Below are positions 27,111 through 34,802 of a stretch of 40,900 bases of DNA, piece by piece. Every line of letters starts with the position of its first letter. Position 1 is the stretch's first letter. The notes beneath the pieces were generated by a model, which was not told the DNA's origin, ran no database searches, and saw only the letters and a list, made by a program, of their open reading frames with translations. Position numbers and translations under genes: made by a program. The stretch spans positions 1-40,900 of the forward strand of contig JBBQFD010000005.1 of the NCBI GenBank assembly GCA_038321575.1. The letters run 5' to 3'. Source of the stretch: JBBQFD01 sp038321575. GTDB taxonomy: Bacteria > Bacillota_I > Bacilli_A > RF39 > UBA660.

Positions 27111-27130
27111 AAGGACCAAATGGTCCTTTT
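27109..27130. terminator. Bidirectional terminator between metallophosphoesterase gene and nadK
   Basis: Nine-bp stem (27109-27117 with 27122-27130), AAAAGGACC/GGTCCTTTT, between converging genes. The As and Ts at its ends serve both directions. It touches both stop codons. Confidence 0.8.
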
Positions 27131-27929
27131 AATTTGCTAAAAACTTTTCATTTATTTTTTCATAAAAATTGTATTCTTCTAATCTTAAAAACTTAATTCG
27201 TTTATTCTTAACGGCTGTTTTAATACTTATAACATCATTAAATATGATATTAGTACCATCAATACTTAATAACAAATTCTTTTTAATTGGAATAATACTG
27301 ATTTCTGTGTTTTCTGGTATAACTACTGAATTTAATAAATTACGATAAGCTTTATTATTAAGCGGAGCAATGGGGGTTATTTGCAAGGTATGAAGTTTAT
27401 TATAAACCATACTACCACCAAAGCTTAAATTATAGGCTGTTGAGCCAATAGAGGTTGCTATTAAAATGCCATCACCAATATATTTTTCCATACAAGCACC
27501 ATCTATTCTTATTTCTAAGATAACGGTATTTAATTCTTTTTCACGAATAACGATTTCATTTAAAGTAAGATAATTAAAAGTTTCTTTTGCAGTAATAATT
27601 TCGGTTTCTTGAATACCTACTTCTTCAACTTTATATTTGTTTTCATTTAGCATTTGAACGAATAATTCAATATCATCAACCTTAATTTCTTGAAGAAAAC
27701 CTAGCGTACCGGCATTAACACCCACATAGTGAACATCACTATTAAAATCACTTGCTTTGATCATTCTTAAACAAGAACCATCACCGCCAATAGCAATTGA
27801 TAAATCAGGATTGTTATCGACTAATTCGTAATTATGTTTTAACAATATTTCTTTTAATTTTATCGCGGTTTCATTTGATAAAATATTATCATTAGCATGT
27901 ATTTTTATTTTATTTATATTGCGATCCAT
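27129..27929 (-). CDS. nadK: NAD kinase
   Basis: Phosphorylates NAD to NADP. The 266-aa protein shows the family motifs: GGDG at 48-51 (IAIGGDGSCLRM), GVNAGTLGFLQEI, the NE segment YLTLNEIVI, and the glycine-rich GDGILIATSIGSTAYNLSFGGSM. Length is typical for Firmicutes. It starts 17 bases after pflA and is the last gene of the pflB-pflA-nadK unit, whose stop codon overlaps the shared terminator. Confidence 0.95.
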   Translation of the reverse strand: MDRNINKIKIHANDNILSNETAIKLKEILLKHNYELVDNNPDLSIAIGGDGSCLRMIKASDFNSDVHYVGVNAGTLGFLQEIKVDDIELFVQMLNENKYKVEEVGIQETEIITAKETFNYLTLNEIVIREKELNTVILEIRIDGACMEKYIGDGILIATSIGSTAYNLSFGGSMVYNKLHTLQITPIAPLNNKAYRNLLNSVVIPENTEISIIPIKKNLLLSIDGTNIIFNDVISIKTAVKNKRIKFLRLEEYNFYEKINEKFLAN

Positions 27930-27945
27930 AATATCCCTCTTTCCA

Positions 27946-28647
27946 TTAACTAATTAATATATCATTTAGCTCTTTTAGTTTAATTTGATTCATCGCCTCT
28001 ACTCCATCAAGACGATATGGTATATCTAATTTATTATATTTTGATACCCCTAAAGTATGATACGGAATTAATTCGACTTTTTCAATATTATTTAGTTTAC
28101 TTATATATTCTTTTAGTTTTAAGATATATTCTTTATTATCATTTAACCCTGGAATAATAACTTGTCTAATCCACATTCTTTTATTTAATTTTTGACAAGT
28201 TGCTAAAAAAGATAACGATTCTTTAATGTCTTTGCCAGTCATATTGAGATGATCAACATTATTTAAAGCTTTAATATCATAAATAACTAAATCTGTGTAA
28301 TTAAGAATCTCTTCATAATTACCCATGCCATAACCTGATGTATCAAGACAAGTATTGATACTAACTTGCTTACATAGTTTTAAAGTTTCTAATAAAAATA
28401 CTGGTTGTAATAGTGGTTCACCACCAGAAAAGGTAATACCGCCATCATTGTTAAAATAATTTTTAAATTTTAAAGCTTTGGTTACTAATTCAATTGGTGT
28501 CATTAATATTTTAGCATCACTAGCCCACGTCTCAGGATTATGACAAAATAAACATCTTAATGAACAACCTTGCATGAAAAAAACAAAGCGAATGCCTGGT
28601 CCGTCAACTAACCCCATAGTTTCAATAGAGTTAATATTACCTTTCAT
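27946..28647 (-). CDS. pflA: Pyruvate formate-lyase activating enzyme
   Basis: Radical SAM enzyme that installs the glycyl radical on PflB. The 233-aa protein has the 4Fe-4S motif at Cys28, Cys32 and Cys35 (QGCSLRCLFCHNPETW), the SAM-binding GGITFSGGEPL and the usual CLDTSGYG segment. Its ATG overlaps the pflB stop (TAATG), so translation is coupled. It is distinct from NrdG at the left end, which lacks the longer C-terminal half. Confidence 0.96.
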   Translation of the reverse strand: MKGNINSIETMGLVDGPGIRFVFFMQGCSLRCLFCHNPETWASDAKILMTPIELVTKALKFKNYFNNDGGITFSGGEPLLQPVFLLETLKLCKQVSINTCLDTSGYGMGNYEEILNYTDLVIYDIKALNNVDHLNMTGKDIKESLSFLATCQKLNKRMWIRQVIIPGLNDNKEYILKLKEYISKLNNIEKVELIPYHTLGVSKYNKLDIPYRLDGVEAMNQIKLKELNDILIS

Positions 28648-30872
28648 TAGATTACCTCATGAAAAGTACGACTAATGACTTCTAGTTGTTGTTCTTTACT
28701 TAGTCGATTAAAGTTAACAGCATACCCAGATACACGAATGGTTAAGGTTGGATATTTATCAGGATGAGCCATGGCATCAACTAAAGTTTCACGATTAAAC
28801 ACGTTAACGTTTAAGTGTTGACCACCTTGTTTGAAATAACCATCAAGAATACCTATAAGTTTGTTTATTTGTTCTGATTCACTATTACCTAGGGCACTTG
28901 GAACAATTGAAAAAGTATTTGATACCCCATCTTGGCATATATCTTTATATGGTATCTTAGCTACTGAATTAAGGGAAGCTAAAGCGCCATTTGTATCTCT
29001 GCCATGCATGGGATTAGCGCCGGGAGCAAGAGGAGAACCAGCTTTTCTACCATCAGGTGTTGAACCAGTCTTTTGTCCATAAACGACATTTGAAGTTATA
29101 GTTAAAATTGATAAAGTGTGAATAGCATTACGATATAATGGATGAGTTTTTAATTCATCTGATAGTTTAGTAACGACACCAACTGCAATATTATCAACAC
29201 GATCATCATCATTACCATATTTAGGGAATTCCCCAGTTATTTCAAAATCAATTGCTAAACCTTGTTCATTGCGAATAGGTTTAACTTTAGCATATTTAAT
29301 AGCTGATAAAGAGTCGGCTACTACTGATAAGCCAGCAGCACCAAAGGCCATTAAACGACCAACAATGGTATTATGTAGCGCCATTTCAGCTGTTTCATAG
29401 GCATATTTATCGTGCATATAGTGAATTATATTCATTGCATCAACATAAGTTTTAGCAGCATGTTCTAATACATGATAATAAGCACTAATAACTTCATCAT
29501 AGTTTAAAGTTTCACTAGTAATTGGCTTGATATTATCAATAACGGTATCACCAGTTATTTCATCTTTGCCACCATTTATGGCATAAAGCAAAGCTTTAGC
29601 AATATTCATACGGGCACCAAAGAATTGCATTTGTTTACCAACCTTCATAGCCGATACACAGCAAGCAATCGCATAATCATCACCATAAATAGGACGCATT
29701 AAATCATCGTTTTCATATTGAATAGCATCTGTTTTAATTGATATATATGAACAATACTTTTTAAAATTATCTGGTAGATTATTTGACCATAAGACAGTTA
29801 AATTTGGTTCTGGGGCTGGTCCTAAATTAATTAAGGTATGTAGAAAACGATAACTTGTTTTAGTAACAAGTGACCTATTATCATTAGTCATACCACCAAT
29901 TGCTTCAGTAACCCATGTTGGATCACCGGCAAATAATTCATCATAATCAGGCGTTCTTAAATGACGTGCTAAACGTAACTTAATAATAAATTGATCGATT
30001 AATTCTTGAGCTTCAATTTCATTTATTAAACCTTCTTTTAAATCATGTTCTAAATAAATATCGAGGAAAGTTGAAGTACGACCTAAACTCATCGCTGCTC
30101 CATTGCTTTCTTTTATCGCTGCTAAATAACCAAAGTATAACCATTGGATAGCTTCTTTACTATTAGTAGCCGGCTTAGATATATCAAAGTCATATTTAGA
30201 TGCCATATCTTTAATATCTTTTAACGCTACTATTTGAGCTGTCACTTCTTCTCTTAGGCGAATAATTGGGTCAGTCATGTCTCCTAAAAGATGCATTAAA
30301 TCATGTTCTTTAGAGACTATTAAAAAATCAATCCCATATAAGGCAATACGACGGTAATCACCAATGATACGACCACGACCATAAGCATCAGGTAGGCCGG
30401 TTATTAATCCTGCTCTGCGAGCATCTTTAACTTCTTTTGTATAGGCATCAAAAACCCCTTGATTATGGGTTTTGCGATACTCCGTAAAATACTTATCTAA
30501 TTTAGGATCTAATTTATAACCATAAGCTTCTAAAGAGGCATGTGCCATGCGAATGCCACCATAAGGATTTACAATTCGTTTAAGTGGTTTATCAGTTTGT
30601 AAACCAACTATAACTTCTAGCGACTTATCGATGTAGCCTGCTTCAAAATGATTAATACCTGACATAATAGTTGTTTCAACATCTAAAACACCATGTTTTA
30701 ATTCTTCTTTTAATAGTGATTGACATTTAGTCCATAATTTTTTAGTTTTATCGCTGGTACCAACTAAAAAAGATTCATCATTTAAATATTCATGATAATT
30801 ATTAAGAATAAAGTCTTCTAAATCTACTTTTTCTTTCCAGATATTACCACTAAATTTACTCCATAAATCCAT
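28647..30872 (-). CDS. pflB: Formate C-acetyltransferase (pyruvate formate-lyase)
   Basis: Glycyl-radical enzyme that splits pyruvate with CoA into acetyl-CoA and formate, the main anaerobic pyruvate outlet. The 741-aa protein has the catalytic cysteine pair in YAIACCVSAMKVG and the C-terminal radical loop RVSGYAVNFNRL with the radical at about Gly716. PFL-type N-terminal sequence (GIRMAHASLEAYGY, TGLPDAYGRGRIIGDYRR) separates it from glycerol dehydratase relatives. pflA and nadK follow. A TATACT lies about 27 bases upstream but without a good -35. Confidence 0.97.
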   Translation of the reverse strand: MDLWSKFSGNIWKEKVDLEDFILNNYHEYLNDESFLVGTSDKTKKLWTKCQSLLKEELKHGVLDVETTIMSGINHFEAGYIDKSLEVIVGLQTDKPLKRIVNPYGGIRMAHASLEAYGYKLDPKLDKYFTEYRKTHNQGVFDAYTKEVKDARRAGLITGLPDAYGRGRIIGDYRRIALYGIDFLIVSKEHDLMHLLGDMTDPIIRLREEVTAQIVALKDIKDMASKYDFDISKPATNSKEAIQWLYFGYLAAIKESNGAAMSLGRTSTFLDIYLEHDLKEGLINEIEAQELIDQFIIKLRLARHLRTPDYDELFAGDPTWVTEAIGGMTNDNRSLVTKTSYRFLHTLINLGPAPEPNLTVLWSNNLPDNFKKYCSYISIKTDAIQYENDDLMRPIYGDDYAIACCVSAMKVGKQMQFFGARMNIAKALLYAINGGKDEITGDTVIDNIKPITSETLNYDEVISAYYHVLEHAAKTYVDAMNIIHYMHDKYAYETAEMALHNTIVGRLMAFGAAGLSVVADSLSAIKYAKVKPIRNEQGLAIDFEITGEFPKYGNDDDRVDNIAVGVVTKLSDELKTHPLYRNAIHTLSILTITSNVVYGQKTGSTPDGRKAGSPLAPGANPMHGRDTNGALASLNSVAKIPYKDICQDGVSNTFSIVPSALGNSESEQINKLIGILDGYFKQGGQHLNVNVFNRETLVDAMAHPDKYPTLTIRVSGYAVNFNRLSKEQQLEVISRTFHEVI

Positions 30873-30914
30873 TTTATCACTACCAATCTATTTTAATAAG
30901 TATAACATAGCCAT

Positions 30915-30945
30915 AAAAAAAATGATATCATTTTATCATTTTTTT
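30915..30945 (-). terminator. Terminator of ligA
   Basis: Twelve-bp stem (30916-30927 with 30934-30945) with A and T tracts on its two ends. The ligA stop codon (30936-30938) is inside the hairpin. Confidence 0.75.
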
Positions 30946-32921
30946 GAGTTATTTAGGAACATTTGTTCTCCCCAAATAGGAATGTTTAATTCTTTAGCTT
31001 TGTCGTATTTACTACCAGGGGTAGCACCTACAATAACCGCCGTTGTTTTACTGCTAACAGCGGTAGTAACTGATCCGCCCAGTGATTCAATTAAGGCTGT
31101 TGCTTCTTCTCTGGTATAGCTTTCAAGGTTACCAGTTAAAACGAAGGTCTTATTCATAAATAGTGGATTATTTTTAATTTTAGATCCTTTATATATCATA
31201 TTTAAACCAATAATCTTTAAATCAATAATTAGTTTTTGATTAATTGGATTAGCAAAATAATCAACTAAACTCTTACCAATAATAATCCCTATATCATAAA
31301 TATTGATTAGCTCTTCATATGGTGCTTCTATTAAGGCATCAATATTTTGATAGTGACTTGCTAAAACCTTAGCGGTCTTACTACCAACATGACGAATTCC
31401 TAAAGCAAATAATAAACGTTCTAAGGAATTATTTTTACTGCTTTCAATACTATCAAGGAGATTAGTAATACTTTTTTCACCAAAGCCCTCTAATTCTTGA
31501 AGTTCAGCTTTTTTATTTTTTAAATGATAGAAATCAGTAAATGATGATAGGTATCCCATATTATAAAAGTCTTCAATAATGCGGTCACCAAAGCCATCAA
31601 TATTCATAGCATCACGACTTACATAATGGATTAGTCCTTCGATCTTTTTAGCATCACAATTAGGATTAATACAGTAATATGCTGCCATATCTTCTTTTTT
31701 AATTAAGTTACTTTTACAAATAGGACAATTTTTAGTCATAGTGAATGCTATTTCTTTACCGGTACGTCTTTCTTTGATAACTTTTATAACTTCAGGGATA
31801 ACATCCCCAGCTTTGCGGATAGCAACCATATCACCTATTTTAATTTCACGATCTAAGACATATTCTTCATTGTGCAAAGTAGCACGCGATACAAGTGATC
31901 CTGCTACTCTAACTGGTTCCAAAACAGCATTAGGAGTAACTTGGCCAGTACGACCAACACTAAAAATAATATCAGTTAATTTAGTTATTACTTCTAAAGC
32001 AGGAAATTTATAAGCAGTTGCCCACTTAGGATATTTTGCTGTATAACCTAATATAATTTGATCGTCAATATTATCAAGTTTTAAAACAATACCATCGATT
32101 TCATATGGTAGACTATCTCTTTTTTTAGACCAATTATTAATGTAATTTAATAAACTATTAAGATTATTTACTTTTTCGATATTAGAATTAACATTAAAAC
32201 CAAGTCTTTTCATAAAACTTAGAGCTTCATAATGCGAATGAATATTATAATCGATTGCATTGGGTAAATGATAAACAAAACAATCTAGTTTGCGATTAGC
32301 CGCAATCTTAGAGTCCAATTGACGAACACTACCGGCTGCAGCATTACGAGGATTAGCAAATAATTCTTCATTATTTTTTTTCTTATCATCATTTAAAGCA
32401 TTAAAAGATGCTTTGCTCATATATATTTCACCACGAACTTCAATATCAATTGGTTCTTTTAAAGTTAATGGCACACTTTTAATAGTTTTAGCATTATGAG
32501 TTATATCTTCACCAGTTATCCCATCACCACGAGTTGCTGCGCGGATTAATTTACCTTTTTTATATAATAATGATACCGCTAAACCATCAATCTTTAATTC
32601 ACATACATATGATGGATTAGTAATTTCTTTTTTAACTTTTTCATCAAAAGCAATAATATCAGATTCATCAAAAACATTTCCTAAGCTAAGCATAGGAATT
32701 TCATGAGTTATTTTCTTAAATTCACCAATAACTTCACCACCAACTCTTAGGTTGGGTGAATCTTTTTGAATCATATTTGGATTATCTTTTTCTAATTTAA
32801 TTAGTTCTTGAACATAACGATCATATTCTTGATCGGTTATGGTTGGTTTATCCAAAGTATAATACTCATAAGCTGCTTGATTAATAAATTTAATGAGTTC
32901 TTTCATACGCTTTTCTACCAT
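30936..32921 (-). CDS. ligA: NAD-dependent DNA ligase
   Basis: Seals nicks in replication and repair. The 661-aa protein has the N-terminal NAD-binding Ia region, the adenylated lysine Lys110 in CELKIDGLAVSL, an OB fold, a four-Cys zinc site (CPIC...CINPNC), helix-hairpin-helix repeats (about residues 450-580) and a C-terminal BRCT domain (last 75 residues). It starts from ATG with AGGTGGTGAT upstream and has an extended -10 promoter. It ends in TGA, followed directly by an in-frame TAA, one of only two TGA stops in the window. pcrA lies nearby, a frequent Bacilli neighbour. Confidence 0.97.
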   Translation of the reverse strand: MVEKRMKELIKFINQAAYEYYTLDKPTITDQEYDRYVQELIKLEKDNPNMIQKDSPNLRVGGEVIGEFKKITHEIPMLSLGNVFDESDIIAFDEKVKKEITNPSYVCELKIDGLAVSLLYKKGKLIRAATRGDGITGEDITHNAKTIKSVPLTLKEPIDIEVRGEIYMSKASFNALNDDKKKNNEELFANPRNAAAGSVRQLDSKIAANRKLDCFVYHLPNAIDYNIHSHYEALSFMKRLGFNVNSNIEKVNNLNSLLNYINNWSKKRDSLPYEIDGIVLKLDNIDDQIILGYTAKYPKWATAYKFPALEVITKLTDIIFSVGRTGQVTPNAVLEPVRVAGSLVSRATLHNEEYVLDREIKIGDMVAIRKAGDVIPEVIKVIKERRTGKEIAFTMTKNCPICKSNLIKKEDMAAYYCINPNCDAKKIEGLIHYVSRDAMNIDGFGDRIIEDFYNMGYLSSFTDFYHLKNKKAELQELEGFGEKSITNLLDSIESSKNNSLERLLFALGIRHVGSKTAKVLASHYQNIDALIEAPYEELINIYDIGIIIGKSLVDYFANPINQKLIIDLKIIGLNMIYKGSKIKNNPLFMNKTFVLTGNLESYTREEATALIESLGGSVTTAVSSKTTAVIVGATPGSKYDKAKELNIPIWGEQMFLNNSKK

Positions 32922-32936
32922 TTTATCACCACCTAT

Positions 32937-32945
32937 ATTATACCA
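32937..32945 (-). promoter_or_regulatory. Extended -10 promoter of ligA
   Basis: Minus-strand TGGTATAAT (TATAAT at 32937-32942 with TG one base upstream). No clear -35. The predicted leader is short, about ten bases. Confidence 0.5.
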
Positions 32946-32954
32946 TTTTTAAAG

Positions 32955-32980
32955 AAAAAACAGTATCTGAGATACTGTTT
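32955..32980 (-). terminator. Terminator of the large pilin-like gene
   Basis: Ten-bp stem (32958-32967 with 32971-32980) and three-base loop, ending on the minus strand in six Ts. Confidence 0.75.
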
Positions 32981-32983
32981 ATT

Positions 32984-34552
32984 TTAATTTAAATTAGCAA
33001 TTGCAGGTCTAAACCCTGAATTAGTGTTCCCGGCTCCGGTTTGACTATTTCCATAGAAAATGCCACTAAGTAAACCTGAATTATGAGTTCCACCTCTTAA
33101 TGTCCAAGCACTAACATTATAAATTATCTGTGCTTGATCACCATACCATCCTCTAACCTCTCCATTAGCATCACCTAATTGACTACGATTAAAGGCCGTT
33201 TGATCATTAAAAGTTGTTCCATAAATGTATTTATCAACATATTTTGACATTGGTTCAGCATCAAGAGTGGCTTGTAAGAACCCTGATAATTGAACTGCTA
33301 AATTGGTATTTGTTCCGCTATTATATTGAACACCCATAGTTGCTTCTAAAGCACCACCAGAGGTATCATATATTCCATAAACATTGCCCGTTGTACTAGC
33401 ATTTATTCCTAAGGCTGATGAATATATATTACATGTGGAACTTGATGCTGCCGATACTGATGCTCCGGCACAACCGGTTAAATAATTGAAGTTAGGATTA
33501 ATCCACACTTCGGCATTTTTTCCATAAATAGATTGTGCTAGATATGCAGTAGCACCCCATTCACTATTACGCATAACGTGAGTATCGGTAGTTGTGTTTT
33601 CTAAACCGTACATATTGCCTGATGTCGTTAATTGAGTCGCAACGGTATGTATATTAGAAATCGATATATTACGCCATGAATAAGTGCTAGGTTTAGATAT
33701 TAATTTATTTACTTCAGGTGTCGTAATTTGAGCTTGAGCAGCGGTAGTGGCATCCATATAACCAGCCTCAAATTTAGCAACCCAAAGACCATTTACTTGA
33801 GTAGTGCCGAAAGTAAAAGCCGGATGAGTTAACCAATCACCATTAAGTGTTCCGTTTGATCGAGTTGCTCTTTTTCCCTCAAAAATAATATTGATTGTTT
33901 GAACAGGAATTGAAGAAAAACTAGCATTAAATATTTGATAACGAAATCTTGGTACCCATACTAGATACATTAAAACAGCATTATCATCTATTAAAGTACC
34001 TGCTGCGGCATCTTGATAATACATACGAGATACTTCATTTACTAAAATAGCGTTAGCCCATTTTTTATCATTATAACTATACCATGCTGTTTTTAAATCA
34101 GCTTTAACCCACTTTGTACCATCCCAAGTAATAGGAATCATTTCGCTTGTTAAAACTGGTGCTTTAGCACCTGATGGATCAATATAATCACAGGCATCAA
34201 CAAGTGAATACGTAATATTACTTGAACTAATAACATCAACAAAGATTTGTTTAGTTAATGGCATATCTAATCCTGTTTGAGCATCAGTAATTGGTGCTTC
34301 TGCTTTGCCATTGTCGACTAATGTTTGAAGAGAGACACAATAAGTGCTGTCTTCTTTAAGGGGATAATTATCTTTATTTTCATTCATGTATTTTTTTGTG
34401 GCAGTATAAAGAAGTTTCAATGTGCCAGCGCTAGTTTGATCACGAATATTTCTTATTTGATTAATAATGGGTGGAAAAACAATCAAAGCTAAAATGCCAA
34501 GAATAACAATTACGCCTAATAACTCAATTAAAGTAAATCCTTTTTTATTCAT
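32984..34552 (-). CDS. Large prepilin-type protein with C-terminal FGE/C-type-lectin-like domain
   Basis: Predicted surface pilin-like protein. It begins MNKKGFTLIELLGVIVILG: cleavage after Gly5, Phe at +1, Glu at +5, then a hydrophobic helix. The C-terminal third resembles the formylglycine-generating-enzyme/C-type lectin fold: YGIYDTSGGALEATMG, the WTLRGGTHNSGLLSG block and the final GFRPA. These are fold signatures only; catalytic cysteines of true FGE are not recognisable, so a binding role is more likely. The ATG at 34552 (522 aa) is used because the GTG at 34561 sits against AGGA. It is a single-gene unit with its own promoter and terminator. No pilus assembly genes are in the window. 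Confidence 0.78.
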   Translation of the reverse strand: MNKKGFTLIELLGVIVILGILALIVFPPIINQIRNIRDQTSAGTLKLLYTATKKYMNENKDNYPLKEDSTYCVSLQTLVDNGKAEAPITDAQTGLDMPLTKQIFVDVISSSNITYSLVDACDYIDPSGAKAPVLTSEMIPITWDGTKWVKADLKTAWYSYNDKKWANAILVNEVSRMYYQDAAAGTLIDDNAVLMYLVWVPRFRYQIFNASFSSIPVQTINIIFEGKRATRSNGTLNGDWLTHPAFTFGTTQVNGLWVAKFEAGYMDATTAAQAQITTPEVNKLISKPSTYSWRNISISNIHTVATQLTTSGNMYGLENTTTDTHVMRNSEWGATAYLAQSIYGKNAEVWINPNFNYLTGCAGASVSAASSSTCNIYSSALGINASTTGNVYGIYDTSGGALEATMGVQYNSGTNTNLAVQLSGFLQATLDAEPMSKYVDKYIYGTTFNDQTAFNRSQLGDANGEVRGWYGDQAQIIYNVSAWTLRGGTHNSGLLSGIFYGNSQTGAGNTNSGFRPAIANLN

Positions 34553-34574
34553 TTTAAGCACATCCTATGGTATA

Positions 34575-34603
34575 AATATATCATATAACAGATTATTTTA
34601 CAA
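34575..34603 (-). promoter_or_regulatory. Promoter of the large pilin-like gene
   Basis: Minus-strand TTGTAA (34598-34603), 17-bp spacer, TATATT (34575-34580). Its -35 region shares TTGTAAAATA with the promoter at 14270-14298. Confidence 0.55.
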
Positions 34604-34605
34604 TC

Positions 34606-34635
34606 AAAAAGCATATGATATTACATATGCTTTTT
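34606..34635 (-). terminator. Terminator of pcrA and the small membrane protein gene
   Basis: Twelve-bp perfect stem (34606-34617 with 34624-34635) with a six-base loop; the outer five pairs are A-T, giving a T run on the minus strand six bases after the small gene's stop. Confidence 0.75.
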
Positions 34636-34640
34636 AAGTA

Positions 34641-34796
34641 TTATTTTTCTTTTTGAAGTGAATTATATGTTATTCCAAAGATAACCAAACCTAACATAAA
34701 TAAACCACCCCAGAAAAAAGGATTACTACGATTTTCATAAATCCAGTCTTTAAATGGTTCTACTTCTTTAGCAATTTGATTTAAGAAATTATCCAT
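34641..34796 (-). CDS. Small single-span membrane protein, 51 aa
   Basis: Short reading frame with ATG at 34796 and TAA at 34641. The product begins MDNFLNQIAKEVEPFKDW, then has one hydrophobic helix (about residues 28-44, FFWGGLFMLGLVIFGIT) and a charged tail ending LQKEK. AGGTG lies four bases above the ATG. It begins six bases after pcrA ends and is followed directly by the shared terminator, so it is the last gene of the pcrA transcript. Codon use and position support a real gene. I do not recognise a family. The amphipathic N-terminus and single span suggest a small membrane-associated partner protein, but no function can be given. Confidence 0.7.
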   Translation of the reverse strand: MDNFLNQIAKEVEPFKDWIYENRSNPFFWGGLFMLGLVIFGITYNSLQKEK

Positions 34797-34802
34797 AAAC
34801 AC

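Noticed and set aside
28861..29082. Plus-strand frames inside pflB, infB, ligA and other genes
   Set aside because: They lack ribosome-binding sites and family similarity and lie opposite highly conserved genes, so they are chance open frames.
32984..34552. Diversity-generating retroelement target protein
   Set aside because: The C-terminal lectin-like fold resembles such targets, but no reverse transcriptase, template repeat or second copy of the 3' end lies in the window.
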